In this document: positions 8,541 to 18,854 of the stretch, piece by piece
How the letters are laid out: every line of letters starts with the position of its first letter
Position numbering within the stretch: position 1 is the first letter of the stretch
Source: Neolewinella maritima
GTDB lineage: Bacteria > Bacteroidota > Bacteroidia > Chitinophagales > Saprospiraceae
Length of the DNA: 64,000 nucleotides
Direction of reading: 5' to 3'
Assembly (NCBI RefSeq): GCF_923081025.1
Contig: NZ_CAKLPZ010000001.1
Location: 434,001 to 498,000 of the forward strand
Made by a program: the position numbers and the translations under genes
Notes under the pieces: model-generated
Told to the model about the DNA's origin: nothing
Database searches by the model: none
Seen by the model: only the letters and a program-made list of their open reading frames with translations

Positions 8541-9491
8541 CTAACCCAGTAGGCGGCGCTTCTGGGTTACGAACTCCAGTTCGGTCAGCAGACCTTTTTC
8601 ACGCAGCGCGGCCAGGCGCTGCAGTTGTTCGAGCAGCTCGTCGTGAACGGGCGCCTGGGTTTCGAGGGGCGGCATATCGGTGGCTGCAATGGGATCGTCG
8701 GTTGCGGGCGGGGCCGCAGGTGCGGTGGCCGTAGCCAGGCGGAAGTTTTGCCGCGCGAAGTCCGGAAAGGCCCGCTGCACGCGCAGGTAGGCCAGGCTGT
8801 CGTGGGTGCGGATCCGCTCGAAGTCGTCGAAGCCGAGGGCTACGGCGCGGTCCAGGTGGTAAAAAGCGCGGTCAGCTTCCTCTTCCACCGAATAGGCGCA
8901 GGCGATATTGAAGTGAGAGGCTACGTCGCGGGGGTTCTTCTCCAGGGCGCGTTGGAACGAGGCGATGGCCTCTTCGTATTCGTACTCGCGGAAGTAGCGT
9001 ACGCCACGTTCCCGGTCTGCCCGTCCGATGTCGCGCCGGCTGGTCTGGCTTTCGCTAGCTTTTTCGCTGCTCGTGCTGCGCTGGTTGTAGCGTTCCTTGT
9101 CGCGGCGTTCGCGTTCCTTTTCACGCTCGGCCCGCTGCCGCTGCCGTTCCTGAAAGCGGCGTTCGCGATCGTTCATGATGGTTCTCTTTTGCACTTGTCC
9201 GTTGCCGGTCTGCGCCTGACCGTAGCCCGCCGCGGTCTGGGTCACCGGTTGATTATACTTCAGGTCGAACTCTCGGGGGTCCATCGAAAGGTAAGCGATC
9301 GCATCTACAATGCCGAACACCAGGGCCAGAGACAGCAGCATAACGGTGAAGGGGCTCGGACCGGCCGACAGGGCCAGCACGAAAAAGAACAGGTGGGCCA
9401 TGCCCATACCTTTCTGCCCGAGGTAGAAGCGCTGGAGGCCGACGATGCCTCCGAAAAACGCCAGGATTGCCGCGATCGTCTTGTCTCTCAT
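8541..9491 (-). CDS. TM2-domain protein with TPR and SHOCT-like tail
   Basis: About 316 residues. The N-terminus is a TM2 domain: two hydrophobic helices around GGIVGLQRFYLGQKGMGMAH, ending in FGIVDAIAYLSMD. A strongly charged linker of Arg/Glu repeats follows (ERERRFQERQRQRAEREKER), then a TPR pair (YEEAIASFQRALEKNPRDVA and SHFNIACAYS), an Ala/Pro linker, and a SHOCT-like helix LLEQLQRLAALREKGLLTE. The start at 9491 (MRDKTIAAIL) fits TM2 families; the frame can begin at 9521. It is probably a membrane-anchored scaffold. It lies between the PP2C gene and the CBS gene in a same-strand group. The linker contains an exact copy of the iterated 18-bp motif. Confidence 0.8.
   Translation of the reverse strand: MRDKTIAAILAFFGGIVGLQRFYLGQKGMGMAHLFFFVLALSAGPSPFTVMLLSLALVFGIVDAIAYLSMDPREFDLKYNQPVTQTAAGYGQAQTGNGQVQKRTIMNDRERRFQERQRQRAEREKERERRDKERYNQRSTSSEKASESQTSRRDIGRADRERGVRYFREYEYEEAIASFQRALEKNPRDVASHFNIACAYSVEEEADRAFYHLDRAVALGFDDFERIRTHDSLAYLRVQRAFPDFARQNFRLATATAPAAPPATDDPIAATDMPPLETQAPVHDELLEQLQRLAALREKGLLTELEFVTQKRRLLG
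8706..8723 (+). repeat. Iterated 18-bp motif, copy 2
   Basis: Exact match to GGGCGGGGNCGCNGGTGC in the segment encoding the Ala/Pro linker of the TM2/TPR protein. Confidence 0.7.
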
Positions 9492-9563
9492 CTCACTAAC
9501 GGGAACGGATGCGGGCCGCATTTCGTTCTTCGCTACGGGACATTTCCGCCCCCGTGTCGGCCC

Positions 9564-10811
9564 TTAGTCGCCAAAGATCCGGCAGGTCAGAATCGTCAGG
9601 TCATCGGGGTAGGCTTCTCCCTGGCGAAACTCCTCCAGCTTATCCAGCAGATTCGCGTTGAAGGAGCTGGCCGATCGCGAGTGTTGTCGGCGCGCAAACT
9701 GGTGCAGGATCTCCTCTTCGAAGGTTTCGCCGGCGGTGCTCTGCAGGTCGGTCAGCCCGTCGGTATAGGTCACGATCAGCGCCTGGGGGGGCAGGCTTAC
9801 TTCACCCACCTCGAGTACCGGCAGTCGGTCGATGGAACCCAGTACGGTAGTGCCCTTATCCAGGAGTTGAAAGGTGTTCTCGCCCACCAGCACGGCGGGT
9901 GGGTGGCCGGCGTTGACATAGCGCAGCAGGTGAGATTCGCGGTCGTACTCCGCCACGAAGAAGGTCACGAAGCGCTCGCCATCCGTGATGCGGTACACGC
10001 TTTCGTTGATCTCGGTGACGAACTCGTGCAGGTTGCCGCGCTTGCGGATCAGGGTATGGAAATTAGCCTGGAAGTTGGCCATCAGCAGGGCTGCGCTCAC
10101 CCCCTTGCCCGTGAAGTCACCGATACAGAAGACCAGCTTGCCGTCCACGAACTCCCGGTAGTCGAAGTAGTCGCCGCCTACCCCCAGCTTGGGTCGGTAG
10201 ATAGCACTGAGCTCGTAAAAATCATTGACGGGCAGCTCCTTGGGGATCAGCATAGCCTGCACCTTGGCGCCCAGGTCCAGGTCAGCCTCCAGTCGCTCCT
10301 GCTCGATCTGCCGCCGGAACAGCCGTTTGTTCTCGATGGCTACGGCGATCACGTTACTGATCGTCGTGATGATCTGTACCCGCTCAAACATATTATCCTC
10401 ATCCTCAAACGAGCCGATGAAGATATAGGCGATGGGCCGCTCTTTGTGCAGCACCGGCACCACGTGCTCGAAGTGGGAGAACAGCGGGTGGTCGTAGCGA
10501 TCGATCAGGCCCGGCCGCTTGATCTCCGCCAGGTCCGTACTGTAATCGATGGCCGTAGCGAGCTCCGCCTCATCCAGCCCGATGGAGGTAGCCAGCTGCC
10601 ACTCGTCGTCGTGCTCGCTCTCGCGCACGATCAGGGCCATCTCGTTGACGCCCAGCTCGCTGCGTAGGAACGCCCGGTACATCTGGAAGAGATCGTCGGC
10701 CGCCACATTATTATTGATCGCCTGGGTCATCTGCAGCAAGCGTCGTACTTGCAGTTGGCGCAGGTGCAATTCGCGCTCCAGGCGATTGATGCGGGGCATG
10801 GGCTTCGGCAT
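9564..10811 (-). CDS. GAF-PP2C (SpoIIE/RsbU-type) serine phosphatase
   Basis: A 415-residue cytoplasmic phosphatase. Residues 1-45 form a charged helix, about 45-170 a GAF-like sensor (ending ITTISNVIAVAIENKRLF), and about 190-415 the PPM/SpoIIE catalytic domain. Metal-binding motifs are intact: VGGDYFDY, GDFTGKGVSAALLMA, NAGHPPA, TYTDGLTDLQ and YPDDLTILTC. Such enzymes dephosphorylate anti-sigma antagonists or STAS proteins in partner-switching pathways, but no anti-sigma partner is present here. The 5' side abuts the mini-hairpin array, and a TACCTTTA box ends 4 nt before the ATG. It is the first gene of a probable unit with the TM2/TPR and CBS genes. Confidence 0.9.
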   Translation of the reverse strand: MPKPMPRINRLERELHLRQLQVRRLLQMTQAINNNVAADDLFQMYRAFLRSELGVNEMALIVRESEHDDEWQLATSIGLDEAELATAIDYSTDLAEIKRPGLIDRYDHPLFSHFEHVVPVLHKERPIAYIFIGSFEDEDNMFERVQIITTISNVIAVAIENKRLFRRQIEQERLEADLDLGAKVQAMLIPKELPVNDFYELSAIYRPKLGVGGDYFDYREFVDGKLVFCIGDFTGKGVSAALLMANFQANFHTLIRKRGNLHEFVTEINESVYRITDGERFVTFFVAEYDRESHLLRYVNAGHPPAVLVGENTFQLLDKGTTVLGSIDRLPVLEVGEVSLPPQALIVTYTDGLTDLQSTAGETFEEEILHQFARRQHSRSASSFNANLLDKLEEFRQGEAYPDDLTILTCRIFGD

Positions 10812-10815
10812 GGGG

Positions 10816-10823
10816 TAAAGGTA
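10816..10823 (-). promoter_or_regulatory. Bacteroidota -7 box for the PP2C gene
   Basis: On the minus strand TACCTTTA ends 4 nt before the ATG at 10811. It overlaps the first repeat unit of the hairpin array, because TCTACC is the complement of the repeat core. Confidence 0.5.
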
Positions 10824-11219
10824 GATCGCCTTCGCTCATTAGACGCTACGCTGGTTAGATCGCCTTCGGGGGTAGATCGCCTGTCGGCTTGGTAGATCGC
10901 CTTCGGCTCGGTAGACGCTTCGCTGGTTAGACCCCTTCGGGGGTAGATCGCCTGTCGGCTCGGTAGATCGCCTTCGGCTTGGTAGACGCTACGCTGGTTA
11001 GACCCCTTTGGGGGTAGATCGCCTGTCGGCTCGGTAGACCGCTGTCGCGGGTAGCTGCCGCGCGGGTCAGGCCATCTACCCCGAAGGGTCTACGCGCGAA
11101 GCGGTCTACTCCCGAAGGGTCTACCGCACAGCATCTAACCAACGAAGTGTCTAACTAGCGTAGCGTCTAACCAGCCGAAGGCGTCTAACCAGCGAAGCGT
11201 CTACCGAGCCGAAGGCGCC
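10820..11219. repeat. Array of about 24 mini-hairpin repeats, bidirectional
   Basis: About 400 bp made entirely of 13-20-bp units. In the left half (10820-11050) each unit is (G/T)TAGA followed by a small self-complementary core such as CGCTTCGCTGG, CCCCTTCGGGG or CGCCTTCGGC. In the right half (about 11067-11219) the units run in the opposite direction (GCGAAGCGTCTAC, CCCGAAGGGTCTAC). The whole is therefore a large imperfect inverted repeat made of small TTCG-loop hairpins. A higher-order period of three or four units is visible in the left half. It fills the space between the patatin stop and the PP2C start, both on the minus strand. No reading frame in it looks protein-coding. Confidence 0.9.
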
Positions 11220-13469
11220 CTACTCTAAAACCTGAAGAAGCGCATCAATGCGTCGCTGCTGCTCCGGACTATCGAGGGCACGCAGTACCTGTACCTTTTC
11301 CGAGGCGGTCATGTGGAGGGAGACGGAGGTGCGGCGGGGGTCGGACTCGTTGGGCTGGTAGTTGAAGCGGAACAAATGGAAGCGGTCGGGGCCAAGGCTG
11401 CGGTAGAGGCCGGCAAGCAGCTCTTCCTGATCCAGGATCTGGAGGCTGAGGATGTTGCCGGCTACGCCGAGGGGGCTGAGCAGACCGGAGATGACGCCGC
11501 GGTGGCCGTCGTCCGGGATGCCCTGCTCGCGGAAGGCGCTGAGCTGGACCAGGACGACGCCGGAGGTATTGCGGTCGATCCAGGATTGGAAGACGTGGAC
11601 GAAGCGGGCGGCGGAGGCGATGCCGTAGTTGTCGCGGTAGCCGGCGTCCATCAGGCGGATGCCCGGCTCGGTGGGCAGACTCACCTGGGGCAGCACGTAG
11701 GGGTAGGAGGCGTTGGCCCGCAGGGCACTGCTGAGGCGGAGACTATCGGCATCCTGGGCGTGGAGCAGGCGGCGGAAATCGACCATGTCCAATTCCAAAG
11801 GCACTTGTCGGCCGGCGCTGACGGGCGGGGTCATCATGTAGCTGACGCCCTGGGGGGAGATGACCATGCGGCGGCCATCTTCTACCACGCTAGGAGTAAC
11901 AAAAAGCATCGGCACCTGCGCGGAGCGTTCGACCTCCCGGTAGGCGCTGAGCGGGCGGTTGAGCAGGTTGTCAGTAGCCAGGTTGTAGGCCCGCTCGAAG
12001 GCGTAGCCGCGGTCGCGGCGGTACGAGCGGCCGCCGATGCGTACCCGGCGGAAGGGCAGGAAGATGTCGTTGCTGACGATGGAAAAGGCCACGGGATTGA
12101 GCAGGTCGTCACTCACCCGGGCCAGGTGCTCGGTGCCCTCGAAGGGGAAGGTGCTTTGCTCCAGGTAGGCTTCGCGGAGGTAGGCCAGGCCCAGTAGTCC
12201 GCCACTGGCACCGGTGATAAGGGCGGTAGATTCCAGCAGGCGGCCCTCGCTGCAGGCCTCGATGGACTGGGCAACGTGGGTAGCCCAGAGGGAAGCGGTG
12301 AGCCCGCCGCCGCTGGCGCAGAGGATGACCAGCTTGGGTCGGTCGGTGGGTTGCTTGGCCTTCCAGCGGTCGAGAATAGCTTCGGTGGCGCGAATATCCT
12401 GGCGGCGGGCGGCGGGTGCGTAGAACTGCTGGAGGGAATCGAGGGAATACTCGGCCCGCATCGTATAGTCCAGCCCGTAGGCCTGGTTACCGTGGTCGAA
12501 GAAGGGGGTGCTGGTGAGCCAGTTGATGAGTAGTAGCAGGAGGATCAGCAGGGTCACCCGCCACTCCGAAAACCAGTAGCTGACCGCACCGATGATGGAT
12601 ACGAACAGACTGAACAGAATAAGAAAGCTGGCCCCCGCCGGGATCTGGAAGGTGGGCTGCTCGATCAGCAGGCCCAGGGCAATGAGTACGCCGATCGTGA
12701 CAAATTGCAGGACCAGCGCGTTGACGTGGTTCTGCCGGAAAATGTTGCGCAGCAGATCAGTCTCGTAGTGGGCTACCGATCGGACCCGCTTTATCCGCAG
12801 GCGACTGTTGAGGTAGAAGCGTACATGGAAGGGGTTGTCGTACAGATTGACCAGCTGCGGACCGAGGGCCGTGGCCCGGTACGGCCGGTAACCCAGCGCA
12901 CCGCGCCGGCCCGGTCCGCGGTGGGGCGGTGCTTCGCGGCTACCGGTGTAGTAGGTAATGTCGCGGTTCGTAAGGTTGAAGTAGATCGAGTAGATGAACA
13001 GACTAAGCACCAAGCCGATGAGCAGGCCCGTCAGGCTTTGCACGCCCAGTAGGACCGGCACCTGCGCGCCCGGCCCCGTGGTGTAGTGAAAGCGAAAGAG
13101 CAGCACGCAGTACGTAAGCAGCACCCCCAGGGGCAGCAGCGCGTTGTTGATACAGTACTTGAAGAAGGGCCGCGACAGACTGGCCAGGAAATTGAAGTAG
13201 CCCCCCAGCAGGAGGTAGGTACTCAGGTTCCAGCTCATGGTGAAAAAGCCGAAGGCCAGACCCACAATGAGAAAGGCGAAGTAACCGGTCTCGCCCAGGT
13301 ACTCGGGGTCGAGGAAGAGGTACTGCAGGCCCAGTTGGGCGCCTAGTCCGCCGCTGATCATGAGCAACAGCAGCAGCCACATGCCCAGCAACAGGAAATT
13401 GGTCCGCAGGTGCAGCAGCAGGAGCTGTACGGGAAAGGAACGGTGCAGGTGCTGCAATACCTCGGGCAT
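11220..13469 (-). CDS. Multi-pass membrane patatin-like phospholipase
   Basis: 749 residues. The first half (about 1-340) is an integral membrane domain with roughly seven to nine hydrophobic helices, for example LLLHLRTNFLLLGMWLLLLL and VTLLILLLLLINWLTS. The second half is patatin-like: a glycine-rich oxyanion segment VILCASGGGLTASLW (near residue 382), the nucleophile elbow ITGASGGLLG (Ser near 420) and the dyad Asp in LMDAGYRDNYGIAS (near 600). Patatins are Ser-Asp lipid acyl hydrolases. The fusion to a large membrane region suggests action on the inner-membrane bilayer or a lipid precursor; the substrate is unknown. The ATG is 35 bp from the divergent methyltransferase ATG. The last repeat unit of the hairpin array runs into its stop codon. 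Confidence 0.8.
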   Translation of the reverse strand: MPEVLQHLHRSFPVQLLLLHLRTNFLLLGMWLLLLLMISGGLGAQLGLQYLFLDPEYLGETGYFAFLIVGLAFGFFTMSWNLSTYLLLGGYFNFLASLSRPFFKYCINNALLPLGVLLTYCVLLFRFHYTTGPGAQVPVLLGVQSLTGLLIGLVLSLFIYSIYFNLTNRDITYYTGSREAPPHRGPGRRGALGYRPYRATALGPQLVNLYDNPFHVRFYLNSRLRIKRVRSVAHYETDLLRNIFRQNHVNALVLQFVTIGVLIALGLLIEQPTFQIPAGASFLILFSLFVSIIGAVSYWFSEWRVTLLILLLLLINWLTSTPFFDHGNQAYGLDYTMRAEYSLDSLQQFYAPAARRQDIRATEAILDRWKAKQPTDRPKLVILCASGGGLTASLWATHVAQSIEACSEGRLLESTALITGASGGLLGLAYLREAYLEQSTFPFEGTEHLARVSDDLLNPVAFSIVSNDIFLPFRRVRIGGRSYRRDRGYAFERAYNLATDNLLNRPLSAYREVERSAQVPMLFVTPSVVEDGRRMVISPQGVSYMMTPPVSAGRQVPLELDMVDFRRLLHAQDADSLRLSSALRANASYPYVLPQVSLPTEPGIRLMDAGYRDNYGIASAARFVHVFQSWIDRNTSGVVLVQLSAFREQGIPDDGHRGVISGLLSPLGVAGNILSLQILDQEELLAGLYRSLGPDRFHLFRFNYQPNESDPRRTSVSLHMTASEKVQVLRALDSPEQQRRIDALLQVLE

Positions 13470-13504
13470 ATCGCCCCAAAATAAGGCTATCTTTGCCGCC
13501 CTTT
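13470..13504. promoter_or_regulatory. Compact divergent promoter pair
   Basis: Only 35 bp separate two divergent start codons. On the plus strand TATCTTTG (13488-13495) ends 9 nt before the ATG at 13505. On the minus strand TTATTTTG (13477-13484) ends 7 nt before the ATG at 13469. The two boxes are 3 bp apart, so transcripts must have almost no leader and the promoters would compete. Confidence 0.6.
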
Positions 13505-14692
13505 ATGACAAAACGCCTCGCCACCAAGCTTACCCCCCAGGGGGAGCGTATTCTCCGCTCGGGCCATCCCTGGTTGTTCGACGGCTCCGTGGACTCCGTG
13601 AAGGGCGACGGCCAGGCCGGCGACCTGGCCATCGTCTTTGACCGCAAGCGGGATAAATTCATCGGCGTAGGCCTGTACGACCCCGATGCACCCATCCGCA
13701 TCCGCGTGCTGCACCAGGGGGAGTCGGTACGTATCGACGAAGCCTTCTTCGCCGGCCGCATCGAGAAGGCGCGTAAGCTGCGGGCACCCCTATTCAAAAA
13801 GAACACGACGGGCTACCGGCTGATCCACGGCGAGAACGACCGGCTGCCGGGACTGATCGTAGACATATACGCCGGCGTAGCGGTGGTGAAGCTGTACAGT
13901 CCCGTCTGGTTTCCGTACCTGGATATGCTGCTGCCCCACCTACAGCGGGCGGCTAAGGCTGACACGGTCGTGCTGCGGCTGGCCCGGGTGGTAGATGCTC
14001 GGCCCGGTCTGTCCGACGGCACCGTCCTGATCGGCGAGCTCCCAAACCCGGAGATAACCTTCAAGGAGCACAATGTCAACTTCCTGGCTAACGTGGTCAG
14101 TGGACATAAGACCGGCTTCTTCCTCGACCACCGCCACAACCGCCGTAGGGTAGGTAAGCTGGCCAAGGCGCAGGATGTACTGGACGTATTCAGCTACAAC
14201 GGCGGCTTCAGCGTACACGCTCTGCAGGGCGGGGCCTACCGGGTGCTGAGCCTGGACATTAGCGGTCCGGCCCTGGCCACGGCACAGCGCAACGTAGCGC
14301 TCAACTTCGGCGAGGATCCCCGCCATGAGATCCTGGAGGGCGATGCCTTTAAGGAACTGGAGCAGCTGGCTAAGCAGGGCGAGGAATTCGGTATTGTAGT
14401 GGTTGATCCTCCGAGCTTCGCTAAGCGGGAAAGGGAGATCCCCGGTGCTCTGGATGCCTACCGCCGCATCAATACCCTGGCCGTGCCCCTGGTCAAGCCC
14501 GGCGGTCTGCTGCTAGCCTGCTCCTGCTCGGCCCGCGTGAGTGCGGCGGACTTCTTCAGTACCGTAGAAAAGGTGATGAAGCGCAGCGGCCGCAGCTACG
14601 AGCTGGTGGAACAGACCTTCCACGACATCGACCACCCCATCGGCTTTCCGGAAGGGGGCTACCTCAAGTCGGTGTATTACCGGGTGGACTAG
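13505..14692 (+). CDS. RlmI-like class I SAM-dependent rRNA methyltransferase
   Basis: 395 residues with an N-terminal PUA domain (about 1-75, TPQGERILRSGHPWLFDGSV) and a C-terminal Rossmann methyltransferase. SAM-binding motifs are DVLDVFSYNGGFSVHAL and VLSLDISGPALATAQRN; the catalytic region is IVVVDPPSFAKRE with CSCSARVS downstream, the two Cys regions of m5C methyltransferases. The family includes RlmI (23S rRNA m5C1962) and RlmO-like proteins, so a 23S rRNA target is likely but not proven. The ATG at 13505 is preferred over an in-frame TTG at 13493, which would lie inside the promoter box. Confidence 0.88.
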   Translation: MTKRLATKLTPQGERILRSGHPWLFDGSVDSVKGDGQAGDLAIVFDRKRDKFIGVGLYDPDAPIRIRVLHQGESVRIDEAFFAGRIEKARKLRAPLFKKNTTGYRLIHGENDRLPGLIVDIYAGVAVVKLYSPVWFPYLDMLLPHLQRAAKADTVVLRLARVVDARPGLSDGTVLIGELPNPEITFKEHNVNFLANVVSGHKTGFFLDHRHNRRRVGKLAKAQDVLDVFSYNGGFSVHALQGGAYRVLSLDISGPALATAQRNVALNFGEDPRHEILEGDAFKELEQLAKQGEEFGIVVVDPPSFAKREREIPGALDAYRRINTLAVPLVKPGGLLLACSCSARVSAADFFSTVEKVMKRSGRSYELVEQTFHDIDHPIGFPEGGYLKSVYYRVD

Positions 14693-14747
14693 AAACCAGC
14701 CGCGAACCGATTACGTACTATAGAACGACTGCCGATCCACGCCCCCT

Positions 14748-15458
14748 ATGCGCCTCCACCTCATCATCCCCGTCGTCAACGAACGGGAGAACCTCGTACA
14801 GCTGCTCCCGTACCTGGCCGGCGAGCTGGCCGGACGGGGCACCATCACCGTGGCCGACGGCGGCAGTACGGACGGCACGGCGGAGATGCTGGATGCCCTG
14901 ACTAAGCAGGACGTACAGTACCTGAGATGCAGTAAACGGGGCCGCGCCCCCCAGATGAACGAGGCCGCCGCGCTGCAGCCCGAGCGGTACGACGTGCTGT
15001 ACTTCATGCACGCCGATACGCGTCCGCCCCACGGCTTCTACGATGATATCAAGCGCAGTGTAGACGAGGGCTACCCTGTGGGCTGCTACCGCTTCCGTTT
15101 CGACTCGGATAGTCCGCTGCTGGCCATCAACGCCTTCTTTACCCGCATTCCACGGGCGCTTTCCTGCCGGGGGGGCGATCAGTCGCTGTTCCTGACCAGC
15201 GCGGCCTGGCGGGAACTGGGTGGCTTCGACGGCTCGATGCAGATCATGGAGGACTACGACATCATCGAGCGCATCTGGGCGCGGGAGATCCCCTTTCGCG
15301 TCATTCCGCGCTCCATCACGGTGTCAGCCCGCAAGTACCGGGCCAACAGCTGGCTACGGGTTCAGCTGGCCAACTGGAAGGTATTCCGCATGTACAAGGC
15401 CGGGGCGCCGGAGCAGGAGATGATCAGTCTGTACCGCCGCCGCCTGCGGCCCTGGTAG
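14748..15458 (+). CDS. Family 2 glycosyltransferase, TIGR04283-like
   Basis: 236 residues forming a single GT-A domain. It starts with the classic GT2 strand LIIPVVNERENLVQLLPYL, then TVADGGSTDGT, RAPQMNEAA, the nucleotide-sugar/metal motif FMHADTRPP (a DxD-like HAD), and GGDQSLFLTSAAWRELGGFD with the catalytic-site MEDYDIIER. This matches the TIGR04283 subgroup, which often sits beside a TIGR04282/DUF2064 protein; here a DUF2064 gene lies elsewhere, at 59.0 kb. The ATG at 14748 follows the methyltransferase by 55 bp on the same strand. The stop is 4 bp from the convergent MBL gene. Acceptor unknown. Confidence 0.85.
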   Translation: MRLHLIIPVVNERENLVQLLPYLAGELAGRGTITVADGGSTDGTAEMLDALTKQDVQYLRCSKRGRAPQMNEAAALQPERYDVLYFMHADTRPPHGFYDDIKRSVDEGYPVGCYRFRFDSDSPLLAINAFFTRIPRALSCRGGDQSLFLTSAAWRELGGFDGSMQIMEDYDIIERIWAREIPFRVIPRSITVSARKYRANSWLRVQLANWKVFRMYKAGAPEQEMISLYRRRLRPW

Positions 15459-15462
15459 GCGG

Positions 15463-16158
15463 CTACTCCCGCATCAACCGCTTACGATCCAGTCCCGCCG
15501 ATAGCGCTTCACCGAAGGCATTGGGGCCCATGGAGGGCTGACCGTGCAGCGGAAACACCGCCTTGACCCCCGCCGCCGGAATACCCTGCCAGCCTACCGT
15601 GTTGAGTGCCCAGTCTGCATCACTGATGGGGGCGTGGGTGAAGAGCTGGGTGGGCTTCTCGTAATTGTTGCCCACGATGATATCACCGGTAAAGAGGTAG
15701 CCCGTAGGCAGGTGCAGATAGGCCGTAGAGCCGGGGGTGTGGCCGGGCACGTGGTGGTAGGCCATGCTGAGGTCTTCCAGGATGTGGGTGTTGGTCTCCA
15801 GGGGGTGCAGGCCATCGCGGTTCATCGTATCGAAGCTGTGGATCAGTACGGGCGCGCCACCGAGCCAGTCGGATAGCTCACCAGGACTGCCAAAGGCCTG
15901 GCTGACCAGGTCCCCGTGGGTGAGTAGCAGGGCCGCGGGGGTGCGGCCGGCGAGGTAGTGGTCCACGGCATCGCGGGTCACGTCGTGCACCGCATCGATG
16001 AGGATCACCCGCTCGTCGTGGCTCAGGGCGTAGGACTGTCCGTGACGGAAGCGCTGCTTAGGCACCCGGAACGCGGTAAGCCGCTCGTCGATGGCTACGG
16101 CCTGGCCCGGACGGGCGGCACGCATACTGGCAATAAAGCTGGGGAGAATGGTGGCCAT
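15463..16158 (-). CDS. MBL-fold metallo-hydrolase-like protein with altered metal motif
   Basis: 231 residues. The fold is recognisable from HDERVILIDAVHDVTRDAVDHYL, MAYHHVPGHTPGSTAYLHLP, YLFTGDIIVGN and the C-terminal VFPLHGQPS. The normal HxHxDH zinc motif is replaced by LLLTHGDLVSQ, so only the first His is obvious and metal binding may be weakened or use other residues. The reading frame continues upstream to 16383, but those codons translate the 26-bp tandem repeats (CRRQHFT repeats), so the ATG at 16158 (MATILPSF) is the credible start. It is convergent with the glycosyltransferase and divergent from gyrB. Confidence 0.75.
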   Translation of the reverse strand: MATILPSFIASMRAARPGQAVAIDERLTAFRVPKQRFRHGQSYALSHDERVILIDAVHDVTRDAVDHYLAGRTPAALLLTHGDLVSQAFGSPGELSDWLGGAPVLIHSFDTMNRDGLHPLETNTHILEDLSMAYHHVPGHTPGSTAYLHLPTGYLFTGDIIVGNNYEKPTQLFTHAPISDADWALNTVGWQGIPAAGVKAVFPLHGQPSMGPNAFGEALSAGLDRKRLMRE

Positions 16159-16169
16159 AGTGAATATCG

Positions 16170-16297
16170 GTAAAACGCTGCCTCCGGCAGCGACAGTAAA
16201 ATGCTGCCTCCGGCAGCGATAGTAAAATGCTGCCTCCGGCAGCGACAGTAAAACGCTGCCTCCGGCAGCGATAGTAAGATGCTGCCTCCGGCAGCGA
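16170..16297. repeat. Five 26-bp tandem repeats, each a perfect hairpin
   Basis: Five head-to-tail units of 26 bp start at 16170, 16196, 16222, 16248 and 16274 (the last is shortened). Each contains GCTGCCTCCGGCAGC, a 6-bp stem with a 3-nt loop, separated by GTAAAA spacers; the units differ only at C/T and A/G positions. The array sits between the MBL start and gyrB. The remaining 190 bp up to gyrB contain no gene, only a one-mismatch copy of the iterated motif (16404-16421) and the gyrB promoter. Confidence 0.95.
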
Positions 16298-16454
16298 GCA
16301 CCCATAAAAATAGTCCCATCAGACAGATGTTCGTACCACGTAAGACTACCACAAAGAACCCCCAACGACAGCTCAAATCTCACCGCATCTTCCCCCGTTC
16401 ACCGCACCGGCGACCGCGCCCGATATACCCCCTCCGAAGGCCCGAAAATGCTAG

Positions 16455-18452
<1,998 letters not shown>

Positions 18453-18461
18453 GACCCCGCC

Positions 18462-18854
18462 ATGTCCCACCGCCTATTCTCCGCCGAACGGCTAAAGTCC
18501 CGCAAGGAGATCGGGCGGCTCTTCGCCTCCGGTGCCCGGACGGCCTCGGCCTATCCCGTCCGTATACTATACCGTCAGATGGAGCAGCAGCGGGGTCCGC
18601 ACCCCGTGCAGGTCACCTTCGTAGTGCCCAAGAAGCGCTTCAAACGGGCCGTGGACCGCAACCTGCTCAAGCGCCGGATGCGCGAAGCCTACCGGCTGCA
18701 CAAGACGATCGGGGAGCGGACGCAGGTGCAGGCCGACGCGTCCGATACGCCGCACCAACTGGCGCTGCTATTCATGTACACCGGTAAGGAAATCCTCCCC
18801 TACGCTTCCATTGAGAAGTCAGTGAAAAAGCTGCTGGGCAGGTTGCAGTACTAG
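18462..18854 (+). CDS. rnpA: Ribonuclease P protein component
   Basis: 130 residues, basic. The RNR signature KRFKRAVDRNLLKRRMREAYR and the preceding VTFVVPKKR are characteristic of RnpA, which binds the RNase P RNA and precursor tRNA leaders. FSAERLKSRKEIGRLFASGA is the usual N-terminal substrate-binding helix. It lies 9 bp after gyrB, so the two are probably co-transcribed; the familiar rpmH neighbour is absent. Its stop codon overlaps that of the convergent dipeptidase gene within CTAG (18851-18854). Confidence 0.93.
   Translation: MSHRLFSAERLKSRKEIGRLFASGARTASAYPVRILYRQMEQQRGPHPVQVTFVVPKKRFKRAVDRNLLKRRMREAYRLHKTIGERTQVQADASDTPHQLALLFMYTGKEILPYASIEKSVKKLLGRLQY

Noticed and set aside
8625-10667. 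680-codon plus-strand open frame
   Set aside because: It is antisense to the TM2/TPR and PP2C genes, which have intact motifs. Long opposite-strand frames are expected in GC-rich coding DNA.
10820-11219. CRISPR array
   Set aside because: Units are contiguous 13-20-bp hairpins without unique spacers, they switch direction, and no cas gene is present.
16170-16297. CRISPR array
   Set aside because: Pure 26-bp tandem repetition with no variable spacers.
16159-16383. N-terminal extension of the MBL-fold gene
   Set aside because: It translates the 26-bp tandem repeats into a repetitive peptide with no family support.
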